NCBI GenBank assembly: GCA_027066365.1
Contig: JAMONV010000033.1
Location: 1 to 42,849 of the forward strand
Length of the DNA stretch: 42,849 nt
Direction of reading: 5' to 3'
Source: Flavobacteriales bacterium
Lineage (GTDB): Bacteria; Bacteroidota; Bacteroidia; Flavobacteriales; Flavobacteriaceae
Below, piece by piece: positions 17,319-27,009 of the stretch (position 1 is its first letter; each line of letters opens with the position of its first letter). The notes under the pieces were generated by a model that was given only the letters and a program-made list of their open reading frames with translations, was not told where the DNA came from and searched no databases. A program made the translations under genes and the position numbers.

Positions 17319-17822
17319 TTAAAATAAGGAGGGGGGGGTATCAGGGGGTTGTTCATATCCTTTGTCGATATTCAATTTGTTTGCCGGAGCCGAAGCGGCT
17401 TTCACAGCAAGCCTGTCGCATTTTTCGTTTTCGGGATGCCCATTGTGTCCTTTGAGCCAAACAAATTGCACTTGATGTTGCTGCAATAACCGGTCTAATT
17501 CTTTCCACAAATCGGGGTTTTTGATTCTTTTGAATGCGCGCATTTTCCATTTTTCGAGCCAACCTTTATTGATAGCGTCGGAGACATATTTGGAATCGGT
17601 AACAATGACGATGTCGGCGTTTTTTCGTTTGACTTTTTTGAGTGCGTCAATGATAGCTAAAAGTTCCATTCGGTTATTGGTAGTCAGTCTGAATCCTTTG
17701 GAAAATTCTTTGCGATAAGGGTTGTTTTCCAGGGTCATGATAATGCCGTATCCTCCGGGTCCGGGGTTTCCTTTGCAAGCGCCGTCGGTGTAGATAATAA
17801 TTCGGTTATCTTTGCGGTTCAT
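17319..17822 (-). CDS. rnhA: Ribonuclease HI
   Basis: The 167-residue enzyme cuts RNA in RNA-DNA hybrids. All active-site residues are present: Asp13 in IYTDGACKGNPGPGG, Glu53 in NNRMELLA, Asp76 in VTDSKYV, His126 in KGHNGHPENE and Asp136 in KCDRLA. The C-terminal tail (YEQPPDTPPSLF) is extra and is encoded in part by a run of eight G on the plus strand (17331-17338), a slippage-prone tract. The start is 1 base after the SDR gene stop, so the two share a transcript. It converges with the acyl-CoA synthetase across 19 bases. Confidence 0.96.
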   Translation of the reverse strand: MNRKDNRIIIYTDGACKGNPGPGGYGIIMTLENNPYRKEFSKGFRLTTNNRMELLAIIDALKKVKRKNADIVIVTDSKYVSDAINKGWLEKWKMRAFKRIKNPDLWKELDRLLQQHQVQFVWLKGHNGHPENEKCDRLAVKAASAPANKLNIDKGYEQPPDTPPSLF

Positions 17823-17823
17823 A

Positions 17824-18699
17824 TTATTTTTTACGTTTGATTATTTCGGTCAACCGGTCCCATTCATGGGCGGTTATTTGATCGAATGCGTTGAATTGCC
17901 CGGCGCCGTTAAGCCATTCGCCCCCGTCGATGGTTACGACTTCGCCATTGATGTATGCGGCATAGTCACTAATCAGAAATGCGGCTAAATTGGCTAATTC
18001 CCAAGCCTTACCCGTTCTTTTAAGCGGAATACGCCGAGAAGGGTCGAATTTTTCTTCCAAACGGCCGGGGAGCAATCTTTCCCATGCGCCTTTGGTGGGG
18101 AACGGTCCGGGAGCTATGGCGTTGAAACGCATGCCGTATTTTGCCCATTCCACGGCCAAGGAGCGCGTCATGGCCAAAACACCCGCTTTTGCCGCTGCCG
18201 ATGGCACCACATAACCGGAACCAGTCCATGCATAGGTAGTGACAATATTTAAGACATTAACAGGATGACGTTGTTTGTCTATCCAAAATTTTCCGGCGGC
18301 CAAAGTCATATTTTTAGTGCCGCGCAGAACGATATCCAAAATAACATCGAAAGCATGAGCCGATAATCGTTCCGTGGGACTGATAAAATTTCCTGCCGCA
18401 TTGTTAACCAAAACATTAAAATTGCCCGTTTGATTTTCGATAAATTGCACGGCTTTTTGCGCTTCTTCATAATGACGGACGTCGCACGGTAAATAAGCGG
18501 CTTTCCGTCCGGTTTTGGTATATAAATCTTCCACGGCCGCATGCAATTTTTCCTGATTACGTGAACAAATAACCACGTGTGCACCTAAATGCAAAAAAGC
18601 TTCCGCCATGGCTTTTCCCAATCCGCTACCACCGCCGGTTATCAAAATATTCTTGTCTTTCAAAATTCCGTTTTTGAACATTAATTTCGATTTCATCAT
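17824..18699 (-). CDS. SDR-family oxidoreductase, 2,4-dienoyl-CoA reductase-like
   Basis: The 291-residue Rossmann protein has the NAD(P)-binding TGGGSGLGKAMAEAF, the NNAAGNF structural motif and IAPGPFPTKGAW near the C-terminus. ICSRNQEKL suggests NADPH preference (an Arg after the second strand). The combination NAAGNFISPTERLS closely follows peroxisomal-type 2,4-dienoyl-CoA reductases, which remove double bonds during beta-oxidation of unsaturated fatty acids. The usual SDR Tyr position is not present in the classical YxxxK form: the segment reads VVPSAAAKAGVLAMT, which the DECR subgroup tolerates. Substrate is inferred. It is co-transcribed with rnhA, without an obvious functional link. 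Confidence 0.85.
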   Translation of the reverse strand: MMKSKLMFKNGILKDKNILITGGGSGLGKAMAEAFLHLGAHVVICSRNQEKLHAAVEDLYTKTGRKAAYLPCDVRHYEEAQKAVQFIENQTGNFNVLVNNAAGNFISPTERLSAHAFDVILDIVLRGTKNMTLAAGKFWIDKQRHPVNVLNIVTTYAWTGSGYVVPSAAAKAGVLAMTRSLAVEWAKYGMRFNAIAPGPFPTKGAWERLLPGRLEEKFDPSRRIPLKRTGKAWELANLAAFLISDYAAYINGEVVTIDGGEWLNGAGQFNAFDQITAHEWDRLTEIIKRKK

Positions 18700-18710
18700 G
18701 AAATTTTAGG

Positions 18711-18718
18711 TAAAAATA
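18711..18718 (-). promoter_or_regulatory. Promoter -7 box of the SDR-rnhA operon
   Basis: TATTTTTA on the minus strand ends 11 bases before the SDR ATG. It lies in the divergent gap shared with folE. Confidence 0.45.
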
Positions 18719-18765
18719 CGTTTTTTCGCATAGAAAGCGGGTTTATTTAATTCGTCAAGATGCGC

Positions 18766-18773
18766 TATCTTTG
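18766..18773 (+). promoter_or_regulatory. Promoter -7 box of folE-cysS
   Basis: TATCTTTG matches the consensus, with a TTTA box (18742-18745) 20 bases upstream. The folE ATG is 27 bases downstream. Confidence 0.7.
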
Positions 18774-18800
18774 TGAACATAATTTTTAAATGTATAAAGA

Positions 18801-19478
18801 ATGGCTTGTAAGGATAAGAAAAATATCGATGAAATCGGCGATAATCATATAGGGAGCGTGCATTATCCGCTTCGTGAAGATGCGTTTGCAATGTCCGACG
18901 ATGAAAAAATAGAAAAAATCGCATTTCATTTCGAGGAAATTATCAAAATATTGGGTTTGGATGTGAATGATGATAGCATTTGCGGAACGCCCAAGCGTGT
19001 TGCCAAAATGTATGTAAAGGAAGTTTTCAAAGGTTTGAATCCCGCCAATATGCCATCGTTGTCGTCTTTTGAGAATAAATATAAATACGGTCAAATGCTA
19101 GTGGAAAAGAATATCCGGGTTTTTTCCACTTGTGAACATCACTTTCTTCCGATAGTGGGATATGCTCATGTGGCCTATATTTCCAACGGACGTGTGGTGG
19201 GATTGTCCAAAATTAACCGTATTGTAGATTATTATGCCCGTCGACCGCAGGTGCAGGAGCGTATGACCATGCAAATCGTGAAAGCGTTGCAAAAAGCATT
19301 GGGAACCGAAGATGTGGCATGTGTGGTGGATGCCAAGCATTTGTGTGTGAATTCGCGCGGCATCAAAGATCCCGACAGTGCTACCGTCACGGCCGAATAC
19401 GGCGGAAAATTCCAAGATCCCGAAATAAGAAAGGAATTTTTGAAATATATTGATTTGAATACCGAATACTTTAAATGA
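18801..19478 (+). CDS. folE: GTP cyclohydrolase I
   Basis: The 225-residue enzyme converts GTP to 7,8-dihydroneopterin triphosphate, the first step of folate and pterin synthesis. The zinc ligands Cys111 and His114 lie in STCEHHFLP, and Cys182 lies in KHLCVNSRG. The substrate loop GLSKINRIVDYYARRPQVQE is intact. The N-terminal 50 residues are a typical variable arm. This is the zinc-dependent type IA form, not FolE2. The stop is 6 bases before cysS, so they are probably one transcript, from the TATCTTTG box at 18766. Confidence 0.96.
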   Translation: MACKDKKNIDEIGDNHIGSVHYPLREDAFAMSDDEKIEKIAFHFEEIIKILGLDVNDDSICGTPKRVAKMYVKEVFKGLNPANMPSLSSFENKYKYGQMLVEKNIRVFSTCEHHFLPIVGYAHVAYISNGRVVGLSKINRIVDYYARRPQVQERMTMQIVKALQKALGTEDVACVVDAKHLCVNSRGIKDPDSATVTAEYGGKFQDPEIRKEFLKYIDLNTEYFK

Positions 19479-19484
19479 AAAATT

Positions 19485-20975
19485 ATGCCTAAAACACTTG
19501 AACAATATCGAGAAGAACTGAAAATATACAATTCTTTGACGGGAAAGAAGGAAAAATTCACGCCTTTGGTACCGGGGCATGTGGGAATGTATGTTTGCGG
19601 CCCCACGGTTTATAGTAATGTTCATTTGGGAAACGTTCGTACATTTGTTTCCTTCGATGTGATATATAGATACTTGAAGCATTTGGGTTATAAAGTGCGT
19701 TATGTGCGCAATATCACCGATGCAGGCCATTTGGAAGATGACAGCGACGAAGATAAAATTTCTAAAAAAGCCCGGCTGGAAAAAATCGAGCCGATGGAAA
19801 TCGTGCAAAAATATACGGTTGATTTTCACCGGATTTTGGATAAAATGAATAACCTGCCGCCGAGCATAGAACCTACGGCTACGGGTCACATCATCGAACA
19901 AATAGAAGCTACCAAGGAAATTTTAAACAAAGGTTTGGCTTATGAAGTGAACGGATCGATTTATTTCGATGTTGTAAAATATAATAAGGAAATAGATCGC
20001 TACGGTAAATTATCGGGACGAAAAATCGAGGAATTGATTGCCAACACGCGGGAATTGGAAGGCCAAGAAGAGAAACGCAATCCGCAGGATTTTGCCCTTT
20101 GGAAAAAAGCCAAGCCGCAACACATTATGCGTTGGCCTTCGCCATGGGGTGAAGGATTTCCGGGATGGCATTTGGAATGCACGGTGATGAGCACCAAATA
20201 TTTGGGTGAACAATTCGATATTCACGGTGGCGGAATGGATTTGAAATTCCCGCACCACGAATGCGAAATCGCTCAAGGAAAAGCATTAAGCGGAAAGGAC
20301 CCGGTGCGTTATTGGATGCACGCCAATATGTTGATTATGAATGGTAAGAAAATGTCCAAATCCACCGGGAATTATATCCTTCCGAACGAACTTTTTTCGG
20401 GGGAAAACGATAAATTCAAAAAAGCTTATTCACCGGCCACGGTGAGAATGTTTTTTCTGATGGCACAATACCGAAATGTTTTGGATTTATCCGAAGAAGC
20501 ATTGCAATCGGCAGAGAAAGCATTGGCACGCATACGCGAAGCGATGAAAAAAATCGACAGGCTTCCGGTTTCGAACAAAGACAGTATCGATGTTGCAACT
20601 TGGCGCGACAGTCTTTATGAAGCCATGAACGACGATTTTAACACGCCCGTTGCCATTGCCCGGATGTTTGATGCGGTAAAAACGATTAACCGTATTATCG
20701 ACGGAAAGGATAGTATAACCGAAGCATCCAAGCGACTTTTGAGCGAAACTTTCAAAATCTTCTATAATGATATTTTCGGTTTACCGGTCGAATCGGAAAG
20801 CGGAGCGGCGCAAAAGAACTTGGAACATGTAATTAAAATATTAATCGATTTGCGAAATGAAGCACGTTCGCAGAAAAATTGGCCTCTTGCCGATAAAATT
20901 CGTGATGAGCTTCATGCTTCTGGCATTATTTTGAAAGACGGAAAAGACGGGACGACATTTGAAATTAAAGGGTGA
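19485..20975 (+). CDS. cysS: Cysteinyl-tRNA synthetase
   Basis: The 496-residue class I synthetase charges tRNA-Cys. The HIGH motif appears as HLGN in [15 protein letters not shown]. The zinc site that selects cysteine includes the Cys of YVCGPTVYS and the C and HHE of GWHLECT and KFPHHECE. The KMSKS loop is KKMSKSTGN. The C-terminal helical DALR region and anticodon-binding tail follow, ending GTTFEIKG. It is full length compared with the family (about 460-500). It follows folE by 6 bases and converges with the MgtC/DUF4010 gene across 50 bases. Confidence 0.97.
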   Translation: MPKTLEQYREELKIYNSLTGKKEKFTPLVPGHVGMYVCGPTVYSNVHLGNVRTFVSFDVIYRYLKHLGYKVRYVRNITDAGHLEDDSDEDKISKKARLEKIEPMEIVQKYTVDFHRILDKMNNLPPSIEPTATGHIIEQIEATKEILNKGLAYEVNGSIYFDVVKYNKEIDRYGKLSGRKIEELIANTRELEGQEEKRNPQDFALWKKAKPQHIMRWPSPWGEGFPGWHLECTVMSTKYLGEQFDIHGGGMDLKFPHHECEIAQGKALSGKDPVRYWMHANMLIMNGKKMSKSTGNYILPNELFSGENDKFKKAYSPATVRMFFLMAQYRNVLDLSEEALQSAEKALARIREAMKKIDRLPVSNKDSIDVATWRDSLYEAMNDDFNTPVAIARMFDAVKTINRIIDGKDSITEASKRLLSETFKIFYNDIFGLPVESESGAAQKNLEHVIKILIDLRNEARSQKNWPLADKIRDELHASGIILKDGKDGTTFEIKG

Positions 20976-21025
20976 TTGATTGCCGGTTATATTCAAGAGC
21001 GATTTCAAGCCGGAACTATATATGT

Positions 21026-22303
21026 TTACGGTCCGATACTAAAATAAATCATTCCAAGCGCCAACGCAATTAAAATAATAAAAGAGAGGGCGACGAGTTT
21101 GCCCAATTGTTTTCCGCCGAAAATATAAACATAAATCATTTTCATCAGGTTATTGGCCGAAAAAGCGATAACGGTGGTTTTGAGCAACAATTCGGTGCTT
21201 GCGCTATAATGACCGGTGAATATGGCTAAGATAAAGGGGTCTATGTCGGTTAATCCAGTGACAGCCGCCAATACTTCGAGTCCGGCGGTGCCGTAATGTG
21301 TTATAAAAAACCGGGTCAAAGCGGTAAATATGACGAATAGCAAGGCAAAAACCAAGGCGGTTTTAAATTCCAGCGGGTTTTTGTTTTCGTACCGGATACC
21401 GTTGTTGGAATTTTGTTCCCGAATGCCTTTTTGCCAAAAGATATATCCGGTCATTGTACCTGTAAGAATAAGCACGAGGATAATCAACATCAGTCGGCGC
21501 GCGACCTGCGGATTGAAAATAAATGCCAAAATTTCAATGCGTAAGAACATCATAACCGTGGACCAAACAATACCTGCGGCATAGCGATAGTGTTGGTTTG
21601 TTTTGGGCGCTTGTTTGGAAAGAACAATCGTGGTGGCGGTGCTACTATACAGTCCGCCTAGCAGTGAAGTAAATAAAATACCGTTTTGAGGAAAGAAAAA
21701 TTTTTTCAGTATGTAACTGCTGTAGGATAGTCCCGAGACGGCAACCACGGCGAGCCAAAATTTAAAAGGCGAAACGGGAATAAGATCGCAAATAATCCGG
21801 TCGGGGAGGAGGGGAAGAATAACGCCGCTAATAATAAGGAATTTTACTAATGTGACGATTTCGCGATTATCGAACCGCCCGGAAAAAGCTTTGAGCTCTT
21901 GTTTGGCTTCAACCAAAAGAATTACAGTAACGCTCAACAAAACGGAAAGCCAAACCGGGTAATAATGAATCACAGCGGCTAGGTTAAATGTTATCAGCGC
22001 GGCGATGATCGACGTAGCACCGAATTTTTTCTGAATGCTTGTTCGCTGGAGATAATAAATTCCCAAGAGGAAAAACAAACCGGCATTGGCCGCGATATGT
22101 ATGCCCGGAACTTTTTCGTTGAGCAAATCGAAAACGAATCCGGATAAACCCAGTAGCGCAAAGGTTCTGTCTGTTCCGAAGAGCGTTTCTTTGGGCTCGT
22201 TCCAGTGATGAATGCGTTGTTCGAGGCCGATGAGTAGCGAAAGCGCCGTGGTGAGAATAAATCGTAGTAAAAGCGGATCGATATGTAGATTGAAGAAATT
22301 CAT
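21026..22303 (-). CDS. MgtC/SapB and DUF4010 membrane protein
   Basis: About 425 residues, mostly transmembrane. The N-terminus has the MgtC-type helix ending LLIGLEQRIHHW (compare the GLERE motif). The C-terminal half holds the DUF4010 signature region GLTDIDPFILAIFTGHYSAS. MgtC relatives modulate ATP synthase or magnesium-linked stress; the two-domain form has no settled role. The first usable ATG is at 22301-22303 (MNFFNLHIDPLLL). A longer frame from TTG at 22339 is excluded because that TTG is the -33 box. The -7 box ends only 5 bases before the ATG, so the mRNA may be leaderless or nearly so. Confidence 0.82.
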   Translation of the reverse strand: MNFFNLHIDPLLLRFILTTALSLLIGLEQRIHHWNEPKETLFGTDRTFALLGLSGFVFDLLNEKVPGIHIAANAGLFFLLGIYYLQRTSIQKKFGATSIIAALITFNLAAVIHYYPVWLSVLLSVTVILLVEAKQELKAFSGRFDNREIVTLVKFLIISGVILPLLPDRIICDLIPVSPFKFWLAVVAVSGLSYSSYILKKFFFPQNGILFTSLLGGLYSSTATTIVLSKQAPKTNQHYRYAAGIVWSTVMMFLRIEILAFIFNPQVARRLMLIILVLILTGTMTGYIFWQKGIREQNSNNGIRYENKNPLEFKTALVFALLFVIFTALTRFFITHYGTAGLEVLAAVTGLTDIDPFILAIFTGHYSASTELLLKTTVIAFSANNLMKMIYVYIFGGKQLGKLVALSFIILIALALGMIYFSIGP

Positions 22304-22308
22304 CTTTA

Positions 22309-22339
22309 TAAAGTTACAATGGAAAATTCTTTTTGTCAA
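22309..22339 (-). promoter_or_regulatory. Promoter of the MgtC/DUF4010 gene
   Basis: On the minus strand TTG (22337-22339), 20 bases, TAACTTTA (22309-22316). Only five bases separate the -7 box from the ATG, placing the expected transcription start at or near the start codon. Confidence 0.6.
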
Positions 22340-22462
22340 TGATTAGGAGACATTGATTCTGTCTGTAAATTTTCCAATTTCGATTAAAGCAAACGCATGA
22401 TGTTTCAAGGTAATTGTAAATAATTGTATCATCAATCAAGCGTTAAAAACCGTCAAATTCCG

Positions 22463-22470
22463 TATCTTTG
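22463..22470 (+). promoter_or_regulatory. Promoter -7 box of the murQ operon
   Basis: TATCTTTG, a perfect match, lies 22 bases before the ATG at 22493. A longer reading frame opening at TTG 22424 starts upstream of this box and is therefore rejected. Confidence 0.7.
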
Positions 22471-22492
22471 GGAATGTAAAAAAAGACGGATT

Positions 22493-23320
22493 ATGCAGAA
22501 ATTCAAGAAAATTACGGAAATGGAGTCGGAATATCACGATTTGGAAAAGATGTCCATTCATGATTTATTGGTGGCTATTAATAATGAAGACAAGAAGGTT
22601 CCGTATGCGGTGGAAAAAGCCATTCCGCAAATCGAAGTATTAACGGAAAAAGTAGTTGAGAAATTGAAGAAAGGTGGCCGTTTGTTTTATATCGGAGCGG
22701 GGACGAGCGGTCGGTTGGGAGTGGTGGATGCTTCGGAATTGCCACCGACCTTCGGGGTGGAATACGATTTAGCGATTGCGTTGATTGCGGGAGGTGATAC
22801 AGCCATCCGCCATGCCGTTGAAGAGGCGGAAGATTCATATAAGCAGGGGTGGCTGGATCTGCAGCAATATCATATTTCGAAGCGCGATATTTTAATAGGA
22901 ATTGCGGCTTCGGGGACAACGCCTTATGTTGTGGGCGCTATTGAAAAAGCACGTAAAGCGGGTATTGTTACGGGAGCTATAACGATGAATCCGGGCAGTC
23001 CGTTGGCATTGGCGGCGGAATATCCGGTGGTGGTGGTGGTGGGGCCGGAATTCGTTACGGGTAGTTCACGTATGAAAGCCGGAACGGCACAGAAATTGGT
23101 ATTAAACATGATTTCCACCACTGCTATGATTCGTTTAGGCCGGGTGAAGGACAATAAAATGGTGGATATGCAATTGACCAATCAAAAATTGGTTGACCGC
23201 GGAACGCGTATGATTATGGAGGAAACCGGTTTGAGCTATGAGAAAGCCAAAGCGGAACTTTTGAAGTGGGGTAGCGTTCGTCGAGTATTGAAGGAATACT
23301 TTAACTCAAAATATCAATGA
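22493..23320 (+). CDS. murQ: N-acetylmuramic acid 6-phosphate etherase
   Basis: About 275 residues starting MQKFKKITEMESEYHDL. The SIS-domain protein carries the MurQ signatures GAGTSGRLGVVDASELPPTF, GIAASGTTPYVVGAIEKAR and GSSRMKAGTAQKLVLNM. It splits the lactyl ether of MurNAc-6-phosphate to GlcNAc-6-phosphate and D-lactate in the cytoplasm, a key step of murein recycling. Length agrees with the family (about 270-300). Its stop overlaps the next gene's ATG (ATGA, 23317-23320), so translation is coupled to the NlpC/P60 lipoprotein. The kinase or phosphotransferase that makes its substrate is not in this window. Confidence 0.95.
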   Translation: MQKFKKITEMESEYHDLEKMSIHDLLVAINNEDKKVPYAVEKAIPQIEVLTEKVVEKLKKGGRLFYIGAGTSGRLGVVDASELPPTFGVEYDLAIALIAGGDTAIRHAVEEAEDSYKQGWLDLQQYHISKRDILIGIAASGTTPYVVGAIEKARKAGIVTGAITMNPGSPLALAAEYPVVVVVGPEFVTGSSRMKAGTAQKLVLNMISTTAMIRLGRVKDNKMVDMQLTNQKLVDRGTRMIMEETGLSYEKAKAELLKWGSVRRVLKEYFNSKYQ

Positions 23321-24561
23321 AATTGTCTTTCAAAAATTTATGGAGTTTATTTATTCTTGTTTCTATTTTGTTTTCGTGTTCCGGAAATCCGGGAAGTAAC
23401 AAACCTAAGCCGGAGGTTTCCCGGCAAGAAGTCGAACATTTTTTGGACAGTATTTCCCGTAGTATGGTTCCCGATAAAAGGGAGCATGTTTTGGAAATAG
23501 AATATATTCGATCCGGAGATACACTAGGTTTTACGGTCACAACCGATTCGGCAGGTTTGACTGAGACCCTACAAAAAATATTGAAGGATCGCTTTAAGAA
23601 CGTATCGGTCCGGTTTCATTTGTTACCCGAAAATTCATGGGTTAATAAGGTGGGTGTGATTCGCGTGTCGGTTGCGAATTTGCGGACGTTGCCCGAGCAT
23701 TCCGCGGAATTGGCTTCGCAGATGTTAATGGGCATGCCGGTTAAGATTTTGGAAAAGCGAAACGGATTTTTCCGCATTCGCACGACTGAAGGATATCTTG
23801 GATGGACCGATAGCGCCGCATTGACGGTTATGGACAGCAGTCAATTCAGTCGATGGCTGAAAAGACCGAAAATTATCGTGGAAGAAACCTGTGTATCCGC
23901 TATACGAGACACCTTGCCGGATTCGCCGCAAGTATCCGATATGGTTTTCAATGATGTGGCCGTATTGCTTTCTTATGGCGATTATTTTTATCATATTGAG
24001 TTGCCGGACGGACGCCGTGCTTATATACCGGTGGAGAAAGCCGGATTGTTGAACGAATGGAATCATATCAACGAATTCATGTTCGAAATGAAGGATTTAA
24101 CATCTTTTGCCGTCGACATGTTTACGGGCATTCCGTATTTATGGGGCGGGACCTCGGCCAAGGGGTTTGATTGCAGCGGTTTTACCAAAAACATATATCA
24201 ATATTTCGGTTATTTGCTTCCGCGGGATGCCTCGCAGCAATATAAAATCGGAAAGAAAATCTCAACGGATGACGAAAAACTTGAAAACGTTTTGCCGGGA
24301 GATTTGTTGTTTTTCGGACAAAAACATAAAACCAAGCCGCCCAAGGTTACGCACGTGGCTTTGTATTTAGGCAACGGGCGTATAGTGCATGCTACCGGAG
24401 AAGTAAAAGTGGAGAGTTTGTGGCGAAACGATTCCCTGTACAATGAACAACGAAGCAAATCTTTATTAGGCGCCAGGCGAATAGTGGGATATTATCACCG
24501 GAAAATAATACCTTATTACACAGTGCAAGCGATGAAAATATATTTCGGAGAAAGCCGTTAA
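23317..24561 (+). CDS. NlpC/P60 endopeptidase lipoprotein with SH3 domain
   Basis: The 414-residue protein has a lipoprotein signal peptide ending LFSC (Cys about residue 21), so it is likely membrane-anchored in the envelope. Bacterial SH3-type regions follow (about 110-255, including RVSVANLRTLPEHSAELASQ). The C-terminal NlpC/P60 domain has catalytic Cys286 in GFDCSGF, His346 in VTHVALYLG and a third polar His358 in IVHATGE. This class cuts gamma-D-Glu-diamino acid bonds in murein peptides. It overlaps murQ by 4 bases and sits 6 bases before the TonB receptor, so it probably trims peptidoglycan fragments for that operon. Confidence 0.92.
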   Translation: MKLSFKNLWSLFILVSILFSCSGNPGSNKPKPEVSRQEVEHFLDSISRSMVPDKREHVLEIEYIRSGDTLGFTVTTDSAGLTETLQKILKDRFKNVSVRFHLLPENSWVNKVGVIRVSVANLRTLPEHSAELASQMLMGMPVKILEKRNGFFRIRTTEGYLGWTDSAALTVMDSSQFSRWLKRPKIIVEETCVSAIRDTLPDSPQVSDMVFNDVAVLLSYGDYFYHIELPDGRRAYIPVEKAGLLNEWNHINEFMFEMKDLTSFAVDMFTGIPYLWGGTSAKGFDCSGFTKNIYQYFGYLLPRDASQQYKIGKKISTDDEKLENVLPGDLLFFGQKHKTKPPKVTHVALYLGNGRIVHATGEVKVESLWRNDSLYNEQRSKSLLGARRIVGYYHRKIIPYYTVQAMKIYFGESR

Positions 24562-24567
24562 ATAATC

Positions 24568-27009
24568 ATGAAACGATTCCTATTGTTAATTTTGTGGCTT
24601 TTTCCTTTTGGGCTATCCGCACAAAGATCGCAAATCAGCGGTGTTGTTACCGATGAACGCGGAAACGGCATTGAAAATGTGAATATCGTTGCAGGTCAAC
24701 TTGGAACAGCCAGTGGAAAGCACGGTTTTTTTCAGCTGGACTTAAAACCCGGAACATACCGAATAGTATTTTCCCATATTTCTTACCAAACTAAAACGAT
24801 TAAAGTAACACTTAAAGAAGGGGAGCGTAAGAAATTGAATATTAGCATAAAAAGGAAATCCGAGCGAATCGGAGAAGTGATTATCAGGACACTTCCCGGG
24901 GACAAACACGAAGAAAATGCATTAATCGATGCCAAAACATTGCAAATTATGCCTATGCCAACGCAAGGAATTAAGGGGGTATTGTTATCATTGCCTTCCG
25001 TAACACAATTGGACGAATTGAGCTCGCAATATTTGGTAAGAGGCGGAAATTATGATGAAAATGTTATATATATTGACGGAATAGAACTTTTTCGTCCCTT
25101 TTTGACCCGTAGCGGAAAACAAGAAGGTTTGCCGGTGATTAATCCCTATTTGGTGAAAAATATTAAGTTTTATGCCGGAACCTTCCCGGCCCGATTGGGA
25201 AATAAATTATCGTCGGTTTTGGAAGTTGAATATCAAAATCCGAACGAAAACAAAACGTTTTTCGAAGCAGGATTAACGGGAATGTCGTTAAGTATGTTTC
25301 ATGCCGGAAAAAAAATCAATTGGATTTCATCATTACGTTATGCGAATAATTATTTTTTAGTGAAAAATTTGGAAGGTAATTCCGAATACCGGCCGACTTT
25401 TACCGATTTTCAAACTTTGGTGCGGTTTCGCAGAGGTGCACATTGGAATCATAAAATTTTCGGGTATGTTTCGTTGAATCGCTATACGTTTATTCCGTAT
25501 GATAAAATAACCAATTTCGGCACTTTTTCCGATGCCAAATCCTTGGTTATATATTATAATGGCATGGAAAAAGACCGGTTTGATACTCAAATGCTGGCGT
25601 TTCAAACCGAATATTTGCCCGGCCAATCGGTTAAATGGAAGTTTACGCAATCGCTTTATCATACGACCGAGCAGGAATATTTCGATTTGCTGGCGTCATA
25701 TTTTATCGGTGAACCCAATCCCGATATGGCCGATGAAAATTACGGTGATCCGATGAATTTACAATCATTGGGCGAACAATTGGATCATGCGCGAAATCAT
25801 TTGGATGCCGTTATCGGTCAATCGGTTATCGAATGGCAACAACAAACACGTAAATACCGGATGATTGCCGGAGCGCGTTATCGTTATTCGAACATTAGGG
25901 ACCGAATTGCAGAATATCAAATGATTGATTCGGCTGGTTTTTTTATTCTTCCGCCTGCGTCGGGATATCATCCGGATGAACCTTATACCACCGATACATT
26001 GCCGGTTTTACCGTTTCGCGGTGCCCGTTCCGATTATCTTACGCAACTTCATTCGGCTGATGTTTATTATTCGTTTTCTCACAAGTGGCAAACGGAAAAT
26101 TGGAAGGGAAGAACCTACTTTTCCATACGAGGCGGCGGATGGTTTCTGAAAGAAACATTAACGGAATTATCGGGGAAATCCTGGTTTTTAAGTCCGAGAT
26201 TTTTATTCTTTTTCAAGCGAAAAGACCTGCCCGCACATCGTTGGCGCCTTTCCGTAGGGCTTCACATGCAACCTCCGGAATATCGCGAATTTCGAGATCC
26301 CGCCGGTATTTTAAACCCTCGAGTTAAAGCTCAAAAAGCATGGAATTTTTCATTGTCCCACCGTTGGCAGTTTACGGTGTGGAACTTTCCGTTTCAACTC
26401 CAAAGCGAGATATATTATCGATATTTATATGATGTCAATCCTTATAAAATTGAAAATATCAGAATACGTTATGACGCGCTTAATCATGCCATTGCTTATG
26501 CTTGGGGAGTTGAAACGAGATTGCATGCGGAATTATTACCGGATACCGAATCTTGGTTGAGTTTGGCTTATATGAAAACCGAACAAAATATCGACGGACG
26601 GGGTTGGATTCCGCGCCCCACCGATCAACGTTTTAAAATGGCATTAATGTTTAGAGACTATGTTCCGGGAATGCCATTCCTGAAAATGTATCTGAACAAT
26701 GTTTTTGCTACGGGTATGCCCACGGGAGCGCCGCTTTATGCCGATCCCTATCAATTTCAATTTCGTACACGATATTATTGGCGTACCGATATCGGTTTGT
26801 ATTATGATTTAACCGGGAACGAAAGAAATAAAAAAATAAAATCACGATTTGATGATTTGAGTTTGGGTTTCGAAATTATTAATATGTTCAATCGAAGAAA
26901 TTCGGTTTCCAATTTGTGGATTCGTGAAATTTACACCAGGCGAATGATGGGTGTTCCCAATTATTTGTTAGGCCGGATATTTAATTTGAAGATAAAAGCG
27001 GCATGGTGA
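24568..27009 (+). CDS. TonB-dependent outer-membrane receptor
   Basis: The 813-residue protein has a signal peptide ending LSAQ, then a carboxypeptidase-regulatory-like beta domain (about 22-95, ISGVVTDERGNGIENV). A plug follows (about 110-220, with LVRGGNYDENVIYIDGIELF) and then a large beta-barrel ending in a terminal aromatic residue (NLKIKAAW). No SusD partner follows. The substrate cannot be read. As the third gene of the murQ-NlpC/P60 operon it may import murein-derived sugar-peptides, which would be a specific and testable assignment. The expected TonB box is not obvious. No terminator is clear in the next 200 bases on this strand. Confidence 0.92.
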   Translation: MKRFLLLILWLFPFGLSAQRSQISGVVTDERGNGIENVNIVAGQLGTASGKHGFFQLDLKPGTYRIVFSHISYQTKTIKVTLKEGERKKLNISIKRKSERIGEVIIRTLPGDKHEENALIDAKTLQIMPMPTQGIKGVLLSLPSVTQLDELSSQYLVRGGNYDENVIYIDGIELFRPFLTRSGKQEGLPVINPYLVKNIKFYAGTFPARLGNKLSSVLEVEYQNPNENKTFFEAGLTGMSLSMFHAGKKINWISSLRYANNYFLVKNLEGNSEYRPTFTDFQTLVRFRRGAHWNHKIFGYVSLNRYTFIPYDKITNFGTFSDAKSLVIYYNGMEKDRFDTQMLAFQTEYLPGQSVKWKFTQSLYHTTEQEYFDLLASYFIGEPNPDMADENYGDPMNLQSLGEQLDHARNHLDAVIGQSVIEWQQQTRKYRMIAGARYRYSNIRDRIAEYQMIDSAGFFILPPASGYHPDEPYTTDTLPVLPFRGARSDYLTQLHSADVYYSFSHKWQTENWKGRTYFSIRGGGWFLKETLTELSGKSWFLSPRFLFFFKRKDLPAHRWRLSVGLHMQPPEYREFRDPAGILNPRVKAQKAWNFSLSHRWQFTVWNFPFQLQSEIYYRYLYDVNPYKIENIRIRYDALNHAIAYAWGVETRLHAELLPDTESWLSLAYMKTEQNIDGRGWIPRPTDQRFKMALMFRDYVPGMPFLKMYLNNVFATGMPTGAPLYADPYQFQFRTRYYWRTDIGLYYDLTGNERNKKIKSRFDDLSLGFEIINMFNRRNSVSNLWIREIYTRRMMGVPNYLLGRIFNLKIKAAW

